A stretch of DNA of 14,769 nt from assembly GCA_964460665.1 (NCBI GenBank), contig CAYWSL010000159.1:1-14769 (forward strand). The letters are read 5' to 3'. Below the pieces are notes generated by a model. The model did not search any database, had not been told where the DNA came from, and saw nothing but the letters and a program-made list of their open reading frames with translations. This document shows, piece after piece, positions 1 to 6,768 of the stretch (its first letter is position 1; every line of letters starts with the position of its first letter). The DNA comes from K23-9 sp964460665. GTDB lineage: Bacteria; Planctomycetota; Planctomycetia; Pirellulales; Pirellulaceae. A program made the translations under genes and the position numbers.

Positions 1-2
1 TC

Positions 3-86
3 TGCGCCGTGATGCAATCTCATCAAGACAACGGCGTGGAGATCACATTCCCTATGCAGCAGCGTAAACATCCGCTGTCGCAGTGA
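3..86 (+). CDS. C-terminal fragment of a gene, possibly Gfo/Idh/MocA-family oxidoreductase
   Basis: An open frame enters from the left edge and ends at TGA 84-86, giving 27 residues that include AVMQSHQDNGVEITFP and end in HPLSQ. The pattern of a short helix with SH, a turn, then a strand ending in FP and a HPL tail resembles the C-terminus of planctomycete Gfo/Idh/MocA NAD(P)-dependent sugar dehydrogenases, but 27 residues are too few for a firm call. The other two forward frames also stop early (10-12 and 65-67) and look less protein-like. It converges on the cupin-like gene 60 bases downstream. If correct, it would be a sugar oxidoreductase beside a sugar-isomerase-like protein. Confidence 0.4.
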   Translation, partial: CAVMQSHQDNGVEITFPMQQRKHPLSQ

Positions 87-146
87 CTGTGTGTTGGCAC
101 GACACTTGATGGCCAACTGGTTGGATTCCAAGCGGCCAGTGGGCGA

Positions 147-1469
147 CTACGAAGCAACACCCGGTGTCTTGGAGTGCGCGTTCTGTGGGAAGTCGAATGT
201 CAGCACGAGCGGTTCCGCGCCAGTGTTTTCGATTTCCACACCGCCATTGTTAAGTGCTGACTGAGTGATGAATCCGATCTCCGGATAGAGCTCGCCCAGG
301 ATCATACCTTGGTGATAGCGCACTTCCAGCTTTCCAACACGGCCGCTTCCGCCGTTGGTGTGGAACAGCGCGGGACTCTCCGGACAAAACTTGGTCTTGC
401 CGCCAGGCTGAACGGTCAGTCGCAGGATCGAACACTTCTGATCGCCTAGGAAATCACCGTACACGATCCACTTTGCATCAACATCTTGGCCCTTGAATTC
501 TTCCGCGGTGATAGCAGGGCGCGAATTCTTCTGGACGAAATCCGGATCCTGGTTCGCTGCGAAGTCGAACGTTTCAACAAGGTATTCCCAGTCTTCGTGC
601 CGATCCTTGGGATAGTCTTCTTCCCGGCAAGCGTAAAACGCATCGGCTGCTCCGATACGCCCATCAAGCGTCAGGTCTTCGGCCAGGAAGTGCTCGTCCA
701 TCGTGACGTGCAACTCGTGAGTGCAAAGGTCGGTCGGCGAGTGCAATACGCCGTTGGGCATCACGAAGCCGTTGTCAAGTTGCATCATCACGTGTGGCGA
801 CAAATGCCGAACTCCGTTGTACTCGCCTTGTCCGAATTGCTTCATGCAGGCGAGAAACTGGTCCTTGGTCACGAACGGATACAGTCCCATTGCCGTGGTG
901 TGATAGTGCGACGGGCTGACTCCAGGGTTATCGAACGAGTTGATGTCGTAGACTTCCCATTTCGACCAGTGAAGGTGATGAGGTATCGGATTCAAGTTGT
1001 CGAACTTCTTGGACACAATCGGCCAGGTCGGATCACCGAACATCTTCTTGGAGAACGCCGTCATTTTCTCGCCCATGACCGTTTCGGGATTCGCGACGAT
1101 CAAATCCTGCAACGAAATGACTTGCCCGTCTGGCGTCAGCACGTGCGACTCACCTTCGCGAAACGGTGCCTTGTTCGTGCGCGTATCGATGACGCCGGTC
1201 ACGATGGGAACGGTGCAGCACATCCAGATTTCGTCCAGCCCGGTGCCATTCATGTAGTCCGGGTAGTACGATTTTTCGTCAAGGCGAATGCGTTTGCCTG
1301 GCGAGCAAAATGTTCGGCCGGCGTACCGGTGTAGAAGTTGCAGCACCCCATCGTTTTTGTTTAGGCAATCATCCAGAACCGAAGCCGCCGATCCGCCGGC
1401 CCCGTCGATCACATCTTGTTGCGGGTACTCGTGCAGTTTGTCTGCGAGAATTGACGTCGAATTAGCCAT
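147..1469 (-). CDS. Cupin-fold protein, mannose-6-phosphate-isomerase-like, function uncertain
   Basis: A 440-residue protein without signal peptide or membrane segment, so probably cytoplasmic. The centre (about residues 160-265) has a cupin-like pattern: a histidine cluster (HHLHWSKWEVYDI, H164/H165/H167 and E172), HYH at 188-190, and a later VMPNGVLHSP (H243) followed by HELHV. In class I phosphomannose isomerases and bicupins, histidines and a glutamate arranged like this bind a metal, and an IPxGxxH strand carries the last ligand. A second beta-rich segment (about 340-425) could be another cupin half. Sugar isomerase activity is therefore an inference; a sugar-binding cupin of other function is equally possible. 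The ATG start is supported by a GAGGTA Shine-Dalgarno 8 bases upstream. It converges with the fragment on its left and is divergent from the FKBP gene. Confidence 0.8.
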   Translation of the reverse strand: MANSTSILADKLHEYPQQDVIDGAGGSAASVLDDCLNKNDGVLQLLHRYAGRTFCSPGKRIRLDEKSYYPDYMNGTGLDEIWMCCTVPIVTGVIDTRTNKAPFREGESHVLTPDGQVISLQDLIVANPETVMGEKMTAFSKKMFGDPTWPIVSKKFDNLNPIPHHLHWSKWEVYDINSFDNPGVSPSHYHTTAMGLYPFVTKDQFLACMKQFGQGEYNGVRHLSPHVMMQLDNGFVMPNGVLHSPTDLCTHELHVTMDEHFLAEDLTLDGRIGAADAFYACREEDYPKDRHEDWEYLVETFDFAANQDPDFVQKNSRPAITAEEFKGQDVDAKWIVYGDFLGDQKCSILRLTVQPGGKTKFCPESPALFHTNGGSGRVGKLEVRYHQGMILGELYPEIGFITQSALNNGGVEIENTGAEPLVLTFDFPQNAHSKTPGVAS

Positions 1470-1477
1470 GAATGATG

Positions 1478-1483
1478 TACCTC
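1478..1483 (-). promoter_or_regulatory. Shine-Dalgarno of the cupin-like gene
   Basis: Read on the minus strand this is GAGGTA, 8 bases before the ATG at 1469. It fixes the start of the cupin-like gene and stands out because several other genes in the window lack a recognisable site. Confidence 0.6.
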
Positions 1484-1638
1484 GATGAGTCTGAAGAAAG
1501 TGTCGATTCTAAAGACGTTAGCTGGTTAGTTCCAATTTGCTAAAGCACAACGTGTGCGAGCCAAAAATCCGGGCTACCCGACGTGCTAGCAGGACGTGAA
1601 GTGTAATTTAAACAATAGCATGAGGGAATGGACCTGAG

Positions 1639-1671
1639 AGTCCCGCGGGTTCACGTCAGCGCAGCGGGACT
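1639..1671. repeat. Inverted repeat with 8-base arms and 17-base loop
   Basis: AGTCCCGC at 1639-1646 is perfectly complementary to GCGGGACT at 1664-1671. It lies upstream of both divergent genes, so it is not a terminator of either. It could be a cruciform or operator, or part of a dispersed intergenic repeat. The function is unknown. Confidence 0.5.
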
Positions 1672-1768
1672 GCATCGGGAGGGCCCAATTGAATCGGAAC
1701 CTGGCGATGGTTGCAAAGGATGGCTAGCGATGCGTTTCATCTAAAAGTTGGGATGCCGCCGTTCGTAG

Positions 1769-1809
1769 CACGGCTGTCCCAGCCGTGTATCCTCGACTCG
1801 GAGAGTCGA
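1769..1809. repeat. Two adjacent perfect hairpins, REP-like intergenic repeat
   Basis: The first hairpin is CACGGCTG (1769-1776), loop TCC, CAGCCGTG (1780-1787). Five bases later the second is TCGACTC (1793-1799), loop GGA, GAGTCGA (1803-1809). Two short-loop hairpins side by side, without a T-run and away from any gene end, are the layout of REP/BIME-type dispersed repeats. From memory, similar CACGGCTG-TCC-CAGCCGTG elements are common between planctomycete genes, but copy number cannot be shown from this window, where I see one copy. Confidence 0.6.
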
Positions 1810-1989
1810 TCTACTATGGGTTTGCGACCGAAACAGCCGCTAAGGACATAGCGACTTCGTTTCCCATTCGGCTAAAACTGAAGCCTTAACCACATAGAAA
1901 TAAAGGACTTTCAACGGTTGCTGACATTCGCTACTCTCCCATGACAACCACGGAGGCTACGTCCGCTTCCACAGCGCGTATTGGATTGA

Positions 1990-2577
1990 ATGCGAAACGG
2001 GAGCGTCGGAAAAGTGATAAAGAACTGTTTGCCATGGTGTTTGATGTGCTTCGCATTCACTCTCCCAGGGTGTCGCTCCACACCGAAGCCGGACACAGCG
2101 CAAGTCGACACGGAGGACTTCGGTTCCGACTCCGCTTTGCTGCTCGCAACATCCGATGTTCCAAGCTCGCTCGGACTCACATTTGTTGATAGTCCGGAAC
2201 TTCAAGCCGGAACCGGTGCAATGGATGCAGTTGCTGTTCCCGCGTTTTCTCAGACCGATTCAGGATTGAAGTATCGGATTCTGCGCAGTTCCAACGGTAA
2301 GAAACCAACGGTCGCCAGCACGGTAAGCGTCAACTATCGCGGCTGGCTGAACAGTGGAACAGTTTTTGACAGCTCATACGAACGAGGCAAGCCGACGACC
2401 TTTCCGCTTAGCAAAGTCGTCGCCGGCTGGACTGAAGGAATGCAGCTGGTTGGCGAGGGCGGAATGATCGAACTATGGGTGCCATCGGAGCTAGGCTACG
2501 GCGAACGCGGCTCACCAGGATCCATTCCCCCGCACTCAAACCTGCACTTTATCGTCGAACTCGAAGACGTCCAATAG
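1990..2577 (+). CDS. FKBP-type peptidyl-prolyl cis-trans isomerase, predicted lipoprotein
   Basis: A 195-residue protein with a basic N-terminus, a hydrophobic stretch (about 13-26) and a lipobox L25-P26-G27-C28, so it is probably lipidated at C28 and anchored to a membrane outside the cytoplasm. A linker of about 60 residues rich in D, S, T and A precedes an FKBP domain at about 89-195. Landmarks are VNYRGWL (Y116), TVFDSSYERG (F126, D127), the core W147 in AGWTEGMQ, the LGYGERG loop (Y170) and the closing FIVELEDV. These match the drug-binding/active-site positions of FKBP and Mip-type isomerases, which speed proline isomerisation in folding proteins. No Shine-Dalgarno is evident before the ATG. 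It is monocistronic, convergent with the GH43 gene 80 bases away. Helping to fold secreted proteins is plausible but not shown. Confidence 0.93.
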   Translation: MRNGSVGKVIKNCLPWCLMCFAFTLPGCRSTPKPDTAQVDTEDFGSDSALLLATSDVPSSLGLTFVDSPELQAGTGAMDAVAVPAFSQTDSGLKYRILRSSNGKKPTVASTVSVNYRGWLNSGTVFDSSYERGKPTTFPLSKVVAGWTEGMQLVGEGGMIELWVPSELGYGERGSPGSIPPHSNLHFIVELEDVQ

Positions 2578-2657
2578 TCGTCCAGCAGGACGCGAGCTTG
2601 CGACAATGCAGACCTTATCAATAGAGCCCGACAGATTGCACAAAGTAGTACCGCCAT

Positions 2658-4298
2658 CTACTTCACGCCTGGGGCGATGTGCAGGCCACTGAAAACCGCA
2701 TCTGTATTGACGACTCGCAGTCCGATCGCTCCGCGATCATAGGTCCCGTCGGTGTGCTGAATCTTTGGGTTGCTGTTGTGCAGCACGGTGATGCGGTCGC
2801 CTTGTATCTGTACCGACAGTTGTTGCGGTGCCCCCGCGTCTAGGTTTGTTTTGGCACGGGCAAGTTCCTGCCACCGACGCCCATCAGTTTTTCCAAGCAT
2901 GACCAATTGCGTGCGTGGGATCAGCCCTGCAAAGTATCCTCGTTGAGCGTCATAGCCAACCGATGCGCCGGTCGTGCGAAAAAGGAGGCCTGCATCACGC
3001 GACTGCGAGTTGCCTAAAAAGTCGATAGTAACTTTCGCTGTGAGGTTCTTCGCAACAGGTCCGCGAAAGACAACTTTCTCACCTGATCGATATTCATTGC
3101 TGGGTGCGTCAGGCACACGGCCCAGCCGTATCGCTTGGCCGCTCAGCGTCAGGTACTGGTGGTGCCCGAAATAGTCGAACGATTCAAGCGAAAAATCGGC
3201 TCGCGAAGCGACATCCCCTGATGGCTTTTGCAGGATTTCACCTGGGTCAACCGGTCCACCAAACTGTGGGAAACCTTTCATTCCGACTTGCATCGGTTGG
3301 ACAAAAACACCTCGGCGCCAGCCTGGCTGCTGGTCTCGTTTCGCATGGAAGACGTGCCACCACTGTTCTCCGTCGAGTGATTTTACAAAGCATGAATGGC
3401 CAACGCCGTAAGTTGACGGTGAACTGCTGAATACCGGCTGGGCTCGCTTCTTCCACGATGCAGGCTCCATTGGATCGTCGCCGACAAGCTCCAATAGTCC
3501 CAGTTTGTATGTTGGTAACCATGACGCACCGCATGAGTACACGACTGACGTTTGGCGTTTGGACTGAAACACCTGAGGTGCTTCGTGCAAGCCACGTTCT
3601 TCTTTGTTCGGTTCGACACGTTCCCAAAGGTAGTCGTCGTTGTCGCAAATCCGCACGCGCGGGCCTGCGAGTTGCGTTGGCGACTTCATCGGCGCGATGT
3701 ACAGGAACTGTTGATCGGAACCCGGTTTGTCCCAGCCTGACCAGAGTGCATAGCGTTTGCCTTGATGTTGCATCACGGTCATATCAATCGCCCATATGTT
3801 CGGCGACGCGCCATCCTGGCCGTCCCCGGTCGCGAAGGGGCCATGCAGTTCGTAATCACCCAGCGGGTCACCAGTCGTGGACTTCAGCGCGTAGGCAAGA
3901 TGATTCTCGTTTTTCCCATCGGAGGCTGCAAAGTAGACGTGCCAATGTCCGTCTAGGAAATGCAGTTCTGGTGCCCAGACTTCACGAGAAAACGGCCCGC
4001 TATCGGGAGCTTGCCAGACGATGTGCTTCTTGCCCATCGACGTGACACTATCACTGGTATGAATCGCGATCGCGCGATTGCCTTCGGACATACACCACAG
4101 ATAACGCTTTGCGTTTGGATCGCGAATCACCCATGGGTCGGCTCCTTCTGCGATCGGATTGACAAAATCGTCGGCTTTCAAAGAACCAACGATGCCGGGG
4201 CGCGATGTTTCTTCAGCAACGGCAGACCACCCCACAGCCAATACGTTGAATGATACCAGCAGCAGAAACAATGCTTTTCTAAAACAGACACAGCTCAT
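2658..4298 (-). CDS. Secreted glycoside hydrolase family 43-like protein with C-terminal beta-sandwich
   Basis: From the ATG at 4298 this is 546 residues. A GTG 18 codons upstream (4352) is in frame but would put residues before the signal peptide, so the ATG is preferred. The leader has an FRK n-region, a core of about 18 hydrophobic residues and a likely cut after SAVA. The first 360 residues fit the five-bladed GH43 propeller. Counting from the ATG, the expected catalytic acids are D54 in GADPWV (base), D172 in WAIDMT (pKa modulator) and E239 in LHEAPQ (proton donor). H301 in GVGHSCF matches the central histidine of the family, and VWAPEL is also typical. The last 180 residues look like the concanavalin-like module found after GH43 domains. 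The family cleaves arabinose or xylose linkages; the actual substrate is not readable. It is divergent from the sigma factor gene. Confidence 0.88.
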   Translation of the reverse strand: MSCVCFRKALFLLLVSFNVLAVGWSAVAEETSRPGIVGSLKADDFVNPIAEGADPWVIRDPNAKRYLWCMSEGNRAIAIHTSDSVTSMGKKHIVWQAPDSGPFSREVWAPELHFLDGHWHVYFAASDGKNENHLAYALKSTTGDPLGDYELHGPFATGDGQDGASPNIWAIDMTVMQHQGKRYALWSGWDKPGSDQQFLYIAPMKSPTQLAGPRVRICDNDDYLWERVEPNKEERGLHEAPQVFQSKRQTSVVYSCGASWLPTYKLGLLELVGDDPMEPASWKKRAQPVFSSSPSTYGVGHSCFVKSLDGEQWWHVFHAKRDQQPGWRRGVFVQPMQVGMKGFPQFGGPVDPGEILQKPSGDVASRADFSLESFDYFGHHQYLTLSGQAIRLGRVPDAPSNEYRSGEKVVFRGPVAKNLTAKVTIDFLGNSQSRDAGLLFRTTGASVGYDAQRGYFAGLIPRTQLVMLGKTDGRRWQELARAKTNLDAGAPQQLSVQIQGDRITVLHNSNPKIQHTDGTYDRGAIGLRVVNTDAVFSGLHIAPGVK

Positions 4299-4491
4299 GC
4301 TATGGTTACAATCCAATACTGAAAACCTGGAATCGCAGGCCAGTCGAAACACCTAAACTGCAGATTCCTGATAACAACGATTCGCGTTGCCACAATTGTA
4401 GCCAAAAGCAATCGACGCAGATCGGCGTACTGAAAACGCCCCACACAGTTGCCGAGCCAGCACGGGAGCGTCAAGGCAGCCCGCTTGTCGC

Positions 4492-4518
4492 GGAACTTCC
4501 GGTTCTCTCCTTTATACT
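4492..4518 (+). promoter_or_regulatory. Candidate ECF-type promoter upstream of the sigma gene
   Basis: GGAACTT at 4492-4498 matches the common -35 core of ECF sigma factors (GGAAC). TATACT at 4513-4518 follows after 14 bases, that is 16 after GGAAC, which is in the workable range. The ATG of the sigma gene is 100 bases downstream. ECF operons often autoregulate, so this may be the sigma factor's own promoter. The recognition sequence of this sigma family is not known to me, so the call rests on the generic -35 motif. Confidence 0.35.
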
Positions 4519-4608
4519 GCGAAAAAGTTTATCGCCTTCTTTTTTGCTTTTGACCGTAACCTAGCCATCCTTTCGCGGTATATCCTTGCTGACCCGCCGG
4601 TATTGATC

Positions 4609-4613
4609 AGGGA
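4609..4613 (+). promoter_or_regulatory. Ribosome binding site of the sigma factor gene
   Basis: AGGGA lies 5 bases before the ATG at 4619. Another ATG at 4615 is out of frame, so the position of this site does not distinguish frames, but the protein homology does. Confidence 0.4.
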
Positions 4614-4618
4614 AATGC

Positions 4619-5149
4619 ATGCCTGGAAAACGACCAGAACCAACCTTCGAATTCGTTCAGCTTCTGACTAGCCATCAGAGCCGACTTTATGCCTATGTAC
4701 TGTCGCTTCTTGGTGACCGTTCTCAGGCGGAGGATGTGCTGCAGGAGACCAATGCCGTTCTCTGGCGCAAAGCGAATGAATTCCAGCTCGGCACCAACTT
4801 TGGTGCCTGGATGTTGAAAGTTGCCTACTTCCAAGTCATGGCTCACCGGCGCCGACTCACTCGGGATCGCCTTGTGTTTGACGATGACTTCATTCGAGAC
4901 ATCGCTGAAGGCGCGGAGCAGCAGTGCGAGCGTCAGGAAGAAAAACAACGCCTGCTGGCCGACTGCATCAGAAAACTAGCCCAGCGATATCAGGAACTGA
5001 TCCTCCGTCGATACACCGAAGGTGCCACGCTGAAATCCATCGCCGCTCAAAGCGGTCAGTCCGAGAACTCAATCAAGCAGGCCCTTTTCAGAGCACGCGC
5101 TGCTTTAATCGAGTGCGTCAAAGGCCAACGCCGGGAGGAAGCGGTATGA
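4619..5149 (+). CDS. ECF-type RNA polymerase sigma factor, Rhodopirellula/Verrucomicrobium family
   Basis: A 176-residue sigma-70 family protein with only regions 2 and 4, the ECF layout. Region 2 (about 15-80) shows the core-binding and -10 helices, with AEDVLQETNAVLWRKA (38-53) and FGAWMLKVAYFQVMAHRRR (61-79). Region 4 (about 110-165) has LILRRYTEGATLKSIA and a helix-turn-helix ending SENSIKQALFRARAAL, which reads the -35 element. The protein fits the subfamily named for Rhodopirellula and Verrucomicrobium (TIGR02989 as I recall it), whose genes often sit just before a FecR-type gene. Its TGA overlaps the ATG of the next gene, so the two are translationally coupled. The likely role is to direct transcription of this cluster, held in check by the FecR protein; both points are inference. 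Confidence 0.95.
   Translation: MPGKRPEPTFEFVQLLTSHQSRLYAYVLSLLGDRSQAEDVLQETNAVLWRKANEFQLGTNFGAWMLKVAYFQVMAHRRRLTRDRLVFDDDFIRDIAEGAEQQCERQEEKQRLLADCIRKLAQRYQELILRRYTEGATLKSIAAQSGQSENSIKQALFRARAALIECVKGQRREEAV
5133..5138 (+). promoter_or_regulatory. Strong Shine-Dalgarno deciding the start of the FecR-LamG gene
   Basis: GGGAGG lies 7 bases before the ATG at 5146, inside the end of the sigma gene. The open frame continues upstream to 4924, but that part is only the out-of-phase reading of the sigma gene. This site and the ATGA overlap place the true start at 5146. Confidence 0.75.
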
Positions 5150-6720
5150 CAGACGAAGAGCAAAGAGAACTGCAGTCTCTGCTGATGGAAATGACAGAGG
5201 GCGAGCTTTCGCCGCAGCAAAGGCACCGTTTGGCGGAAGTGATGCGTCAGCATCCGGCGGCAAAACAACAGTACCTGGAATACTGCCAAGTTCACACCAT
5301 GCTTGCATGGGAACACGGTGTGTTAGGAGATCTGCAACTGCCGAACACACCCGAGCCATCCTCAGATTCCTTCAGCTCTTGGAAGCCATTGGCGACGACG
5401 CCCTCGCTGGTGCGTGTTGCAGCGCTGGTAGCCGGCGTGATCCTGTTTGCCGGAGTGATTCTGTGGTCACAATCCGGTGCACCATCAAAAATGAAGCCAG
5501 GCGAAAAGGTCGCTTCGCTAACCCGAAGCGTGGCCGCCAATCTGAAACTGTTCGGTGCATCGTCAGACTTCAGCAATGGCGGCGATGTACGAACCGGCAG
5601 TTACCAACTTGACGACGGCCTTGTTCAAATCACCTTTGAATCAGGTGTCGAAGTGGTCATCGAAGCGCCGGCTTCTTTCGAGATTCACGGTCCCGACTTC
5701 ATGATCTTGAACAAAGGACGTTTGGCGGCCAATGTCACTGCGGAAGGCGTCGGCTTTACAGTCGAAACGCCTGATGCCGAAGTGGTTGATTACGGTACTG
5801 AATTTGCAATCGAAGTCGTGGACCAGCGCAGCAGTGAAGTCCACGTGTTCAAAGGGGAAGTGCAAGTGCAACCCAAGCAGCAGGACTCCGCGATCGATCC
5901 GGTTCGTCTTGTTACAAATCAGGCGACGCGTATCGATCACTCGACTTTCATCCCGCTTGGCATCTCCGTTGACGATCAGAGATTTCTCAGAAGTCTCGAT
6001 GAGCCGAGCCTAACCTACAGTGGAAAAGTCCGTGAACTTCTGCCGCTTGCTTACTATCGCATGGGGGTCATCGACGACGGGCTGACGTTAAAGGATACAG
6101 CCAAAGGGCATCGAAACACGGCCTCCGTAGTGAAAGGCGATGCGCGGCGACAACCATTTGCTCCGGGTCGAATCGGTTCATCCCTTCGGCTGGATGGACC
6201 TAGAATGGGAGGGTATGCACAGATTCCTTCACGCCTCGAACTCCCGACAACAGAGTTCACCGTCATGGCTTGGATCCGCACTCAGACGTTGCCAAGGGAC
6301 GCAGTTCTTGTCTCCGACAAGGATCTGTTGGGCGACGAGACATTTCGCTTTGGGATTGTTGGCGATCACGGTCTCTTGGGCCTTCAACTTGCCAATGCCA
6401 ACTCAGAGCGGTTATTGCAGATCGTGGATTCGTCACCTTTGCCCCTGGAAGACTGGACGCATGTTGCCGTCGTCAAGACGACTGAAGGATTGCGGCTGTA
6501 CAGAAACGGAGCCCTCGTTTCGTCGGAGCCTTTAAATGGGTTTCAAGCACTGCCGCACAACCGTTTCAGCATCGGAGGAATCCCCAAAGAGGCTGGTGGT
6601 AAGAAACGCAATCGAAGATCGGGTTTCTGGCACGGAAGGATCGACGAACTCGCCTTCTTCGGATCAGCTCTGACCAGCGAACAAATTGAAAACCTGTTTC
6701 AGCTCACTCCGTCCATTTAA
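5146..6720 (+). CDS. FecR-domain membrane protein with C-terminal LamG/concanavalin-like domain, putative sigma regulator
   Basis: A 524-residue single-pass membrane protein. Residues 1-60 form a charged cytoplasmic helical region (LMEMTEGELSPQQRHRLAEV, then YLEYCQVHTMLAWEHG), typical of planctomycete FecR proteins. It lacks the HxxxCxxC zinc site of classical anti-sigma domains. A membrane segment spans about 88-108. The FecR domain follows at about 150-245, with GVEVVIEAP, the FTVETPDAEVVDYGTEF motif (204-220) and VHVFKGEVQV. A LamG-like jelly roll occupies about 345-515 (FTVMAWIRTQ, WTHVAVV, LYRNGALV, GRIDELAFFG). FecR proteins relay outer signals to an ECF sigma factor, and LamG domains often bind glycans, so a polysaccharide-sensing regulator is a reasonable inference. 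The gene overlaps the sigma gene by four bases. Confidence 0.9.
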   Translation: MTDEEQRELQSLLMEMTEGELSPQQRHRLAEVMRQHPAAKQQYLEYCQVHTMLAWEHGVLGDLQLPNTPEPSSDSFSSWKPLATTPSLVRVAALVAGVILFAGVILWSQSGAPSKMKPGEKVASLTRSVAANLKLFGASSDFSNGGDVRTGSYQLDDGLVQITFESGVEVVIEAPASFEIHGPDFMILNKGRLAANVTAEGVGFTVETPDAEVVDYGTEFAIEVVDQRSSEVHVFKGEVQVQPKQQDSAIDPVRLVTNQATRIDHSTFIPLGISVDDQRFLRSLDEPSLTYSGKVRELLPLAYYRMGVIDDGLTLKDTAKGHRNTASVVKGDARRQPFAPGRIGSSLRLDGPRMGGYAQIPSRLELPTTEFTVMAWIRTQTLPRDAVLVSDKDLLGDETFRFGIVGDHGLLGLQLANANSERLLQIVDSSPLPLEDWTHVAVVKTTEGLRLYRNGALVSSEPLNGFQALPHNRFSIGGIPKEAGGKKRNRRSGFWHGRIDELAFFGSALTSEQIENLFQLTPSI

Positions 6721-6768
6721 TTGTCACCCATTGCTAAATCATCTCTTTCAATAGGAAACCTGCGAACG

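Larger units (their letters stand above)
1470..1989. other. Gene-free divergent intergenic region, 520 bases
   Basis: No convincing coding frame lies between the divergent starts of the cupin-like gene and the FKBP gene. It holds the ribosome binding site of the cupin-like gene, an 8-base palindrome TGCTAGCA at 1584-1591, a long-loop inverted repeat at 1639-1671 and two adjacent hairpins at 1769-1809. Promoters for both flanking genes should be here, but I could not pick a -35/-10 pair with any confidence. Confidence 0.6.
4299..4618. other. Divergent intergenic region between GH43 and sigma factor genes
   Basis: About 320 bases with no gene. It must carry the control region of the seven-gene plus-strand cluster and probably that of the GH43 gene. 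It contains an 8-base palindrome ACAATTGT (4392-4399), the candidate ECF-type promoter at 4492-4518, a T-rich tract around 4540-4550 and a weak ribosome binding site at 4609-4613. Confidence 0.6.

Noticed and set aside
113..124. Short hairpin CCAAC-TG-GTTGG between the first two genes
   Set aside because: A two-base loop and five-base stem without a T-run are too weak to call a terminator.
486..1334. Long plus-strand open frame (282 codons) opposite the cupin-like gene
   Set aside because: It is the antisense shadow of a well-supported gene, with no recognisable domain and an unnatural composition.
1941..2189. 82-codon plus-strand frame overlapping the start of the FKBP gene
   Set aside because: It is out of frame with the lipoprotein leader and has no protein-like features; the FKBP frame has a lipobox and a full domain.
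2579..2592. Hairpin CGTCC-AGCA-GGACG just after the FKBP stop, considered as a terminator
   Set aside because: The stem is only five base pairs and no T-run follows on either strand.
4392..4399. ACAATTGT palindrome as an operator
   Set aside because: A single 8-base palindrome of this kind is expected by chance in a window of this size.
4924..5145. Upstream extension of the FecR-LamG frame into the sigma gene
   Set aside because: This part is only an alternative reading of the sigma region 4 codons; the Shine-Dalgarno and ATGA overlap put the start at 5146.
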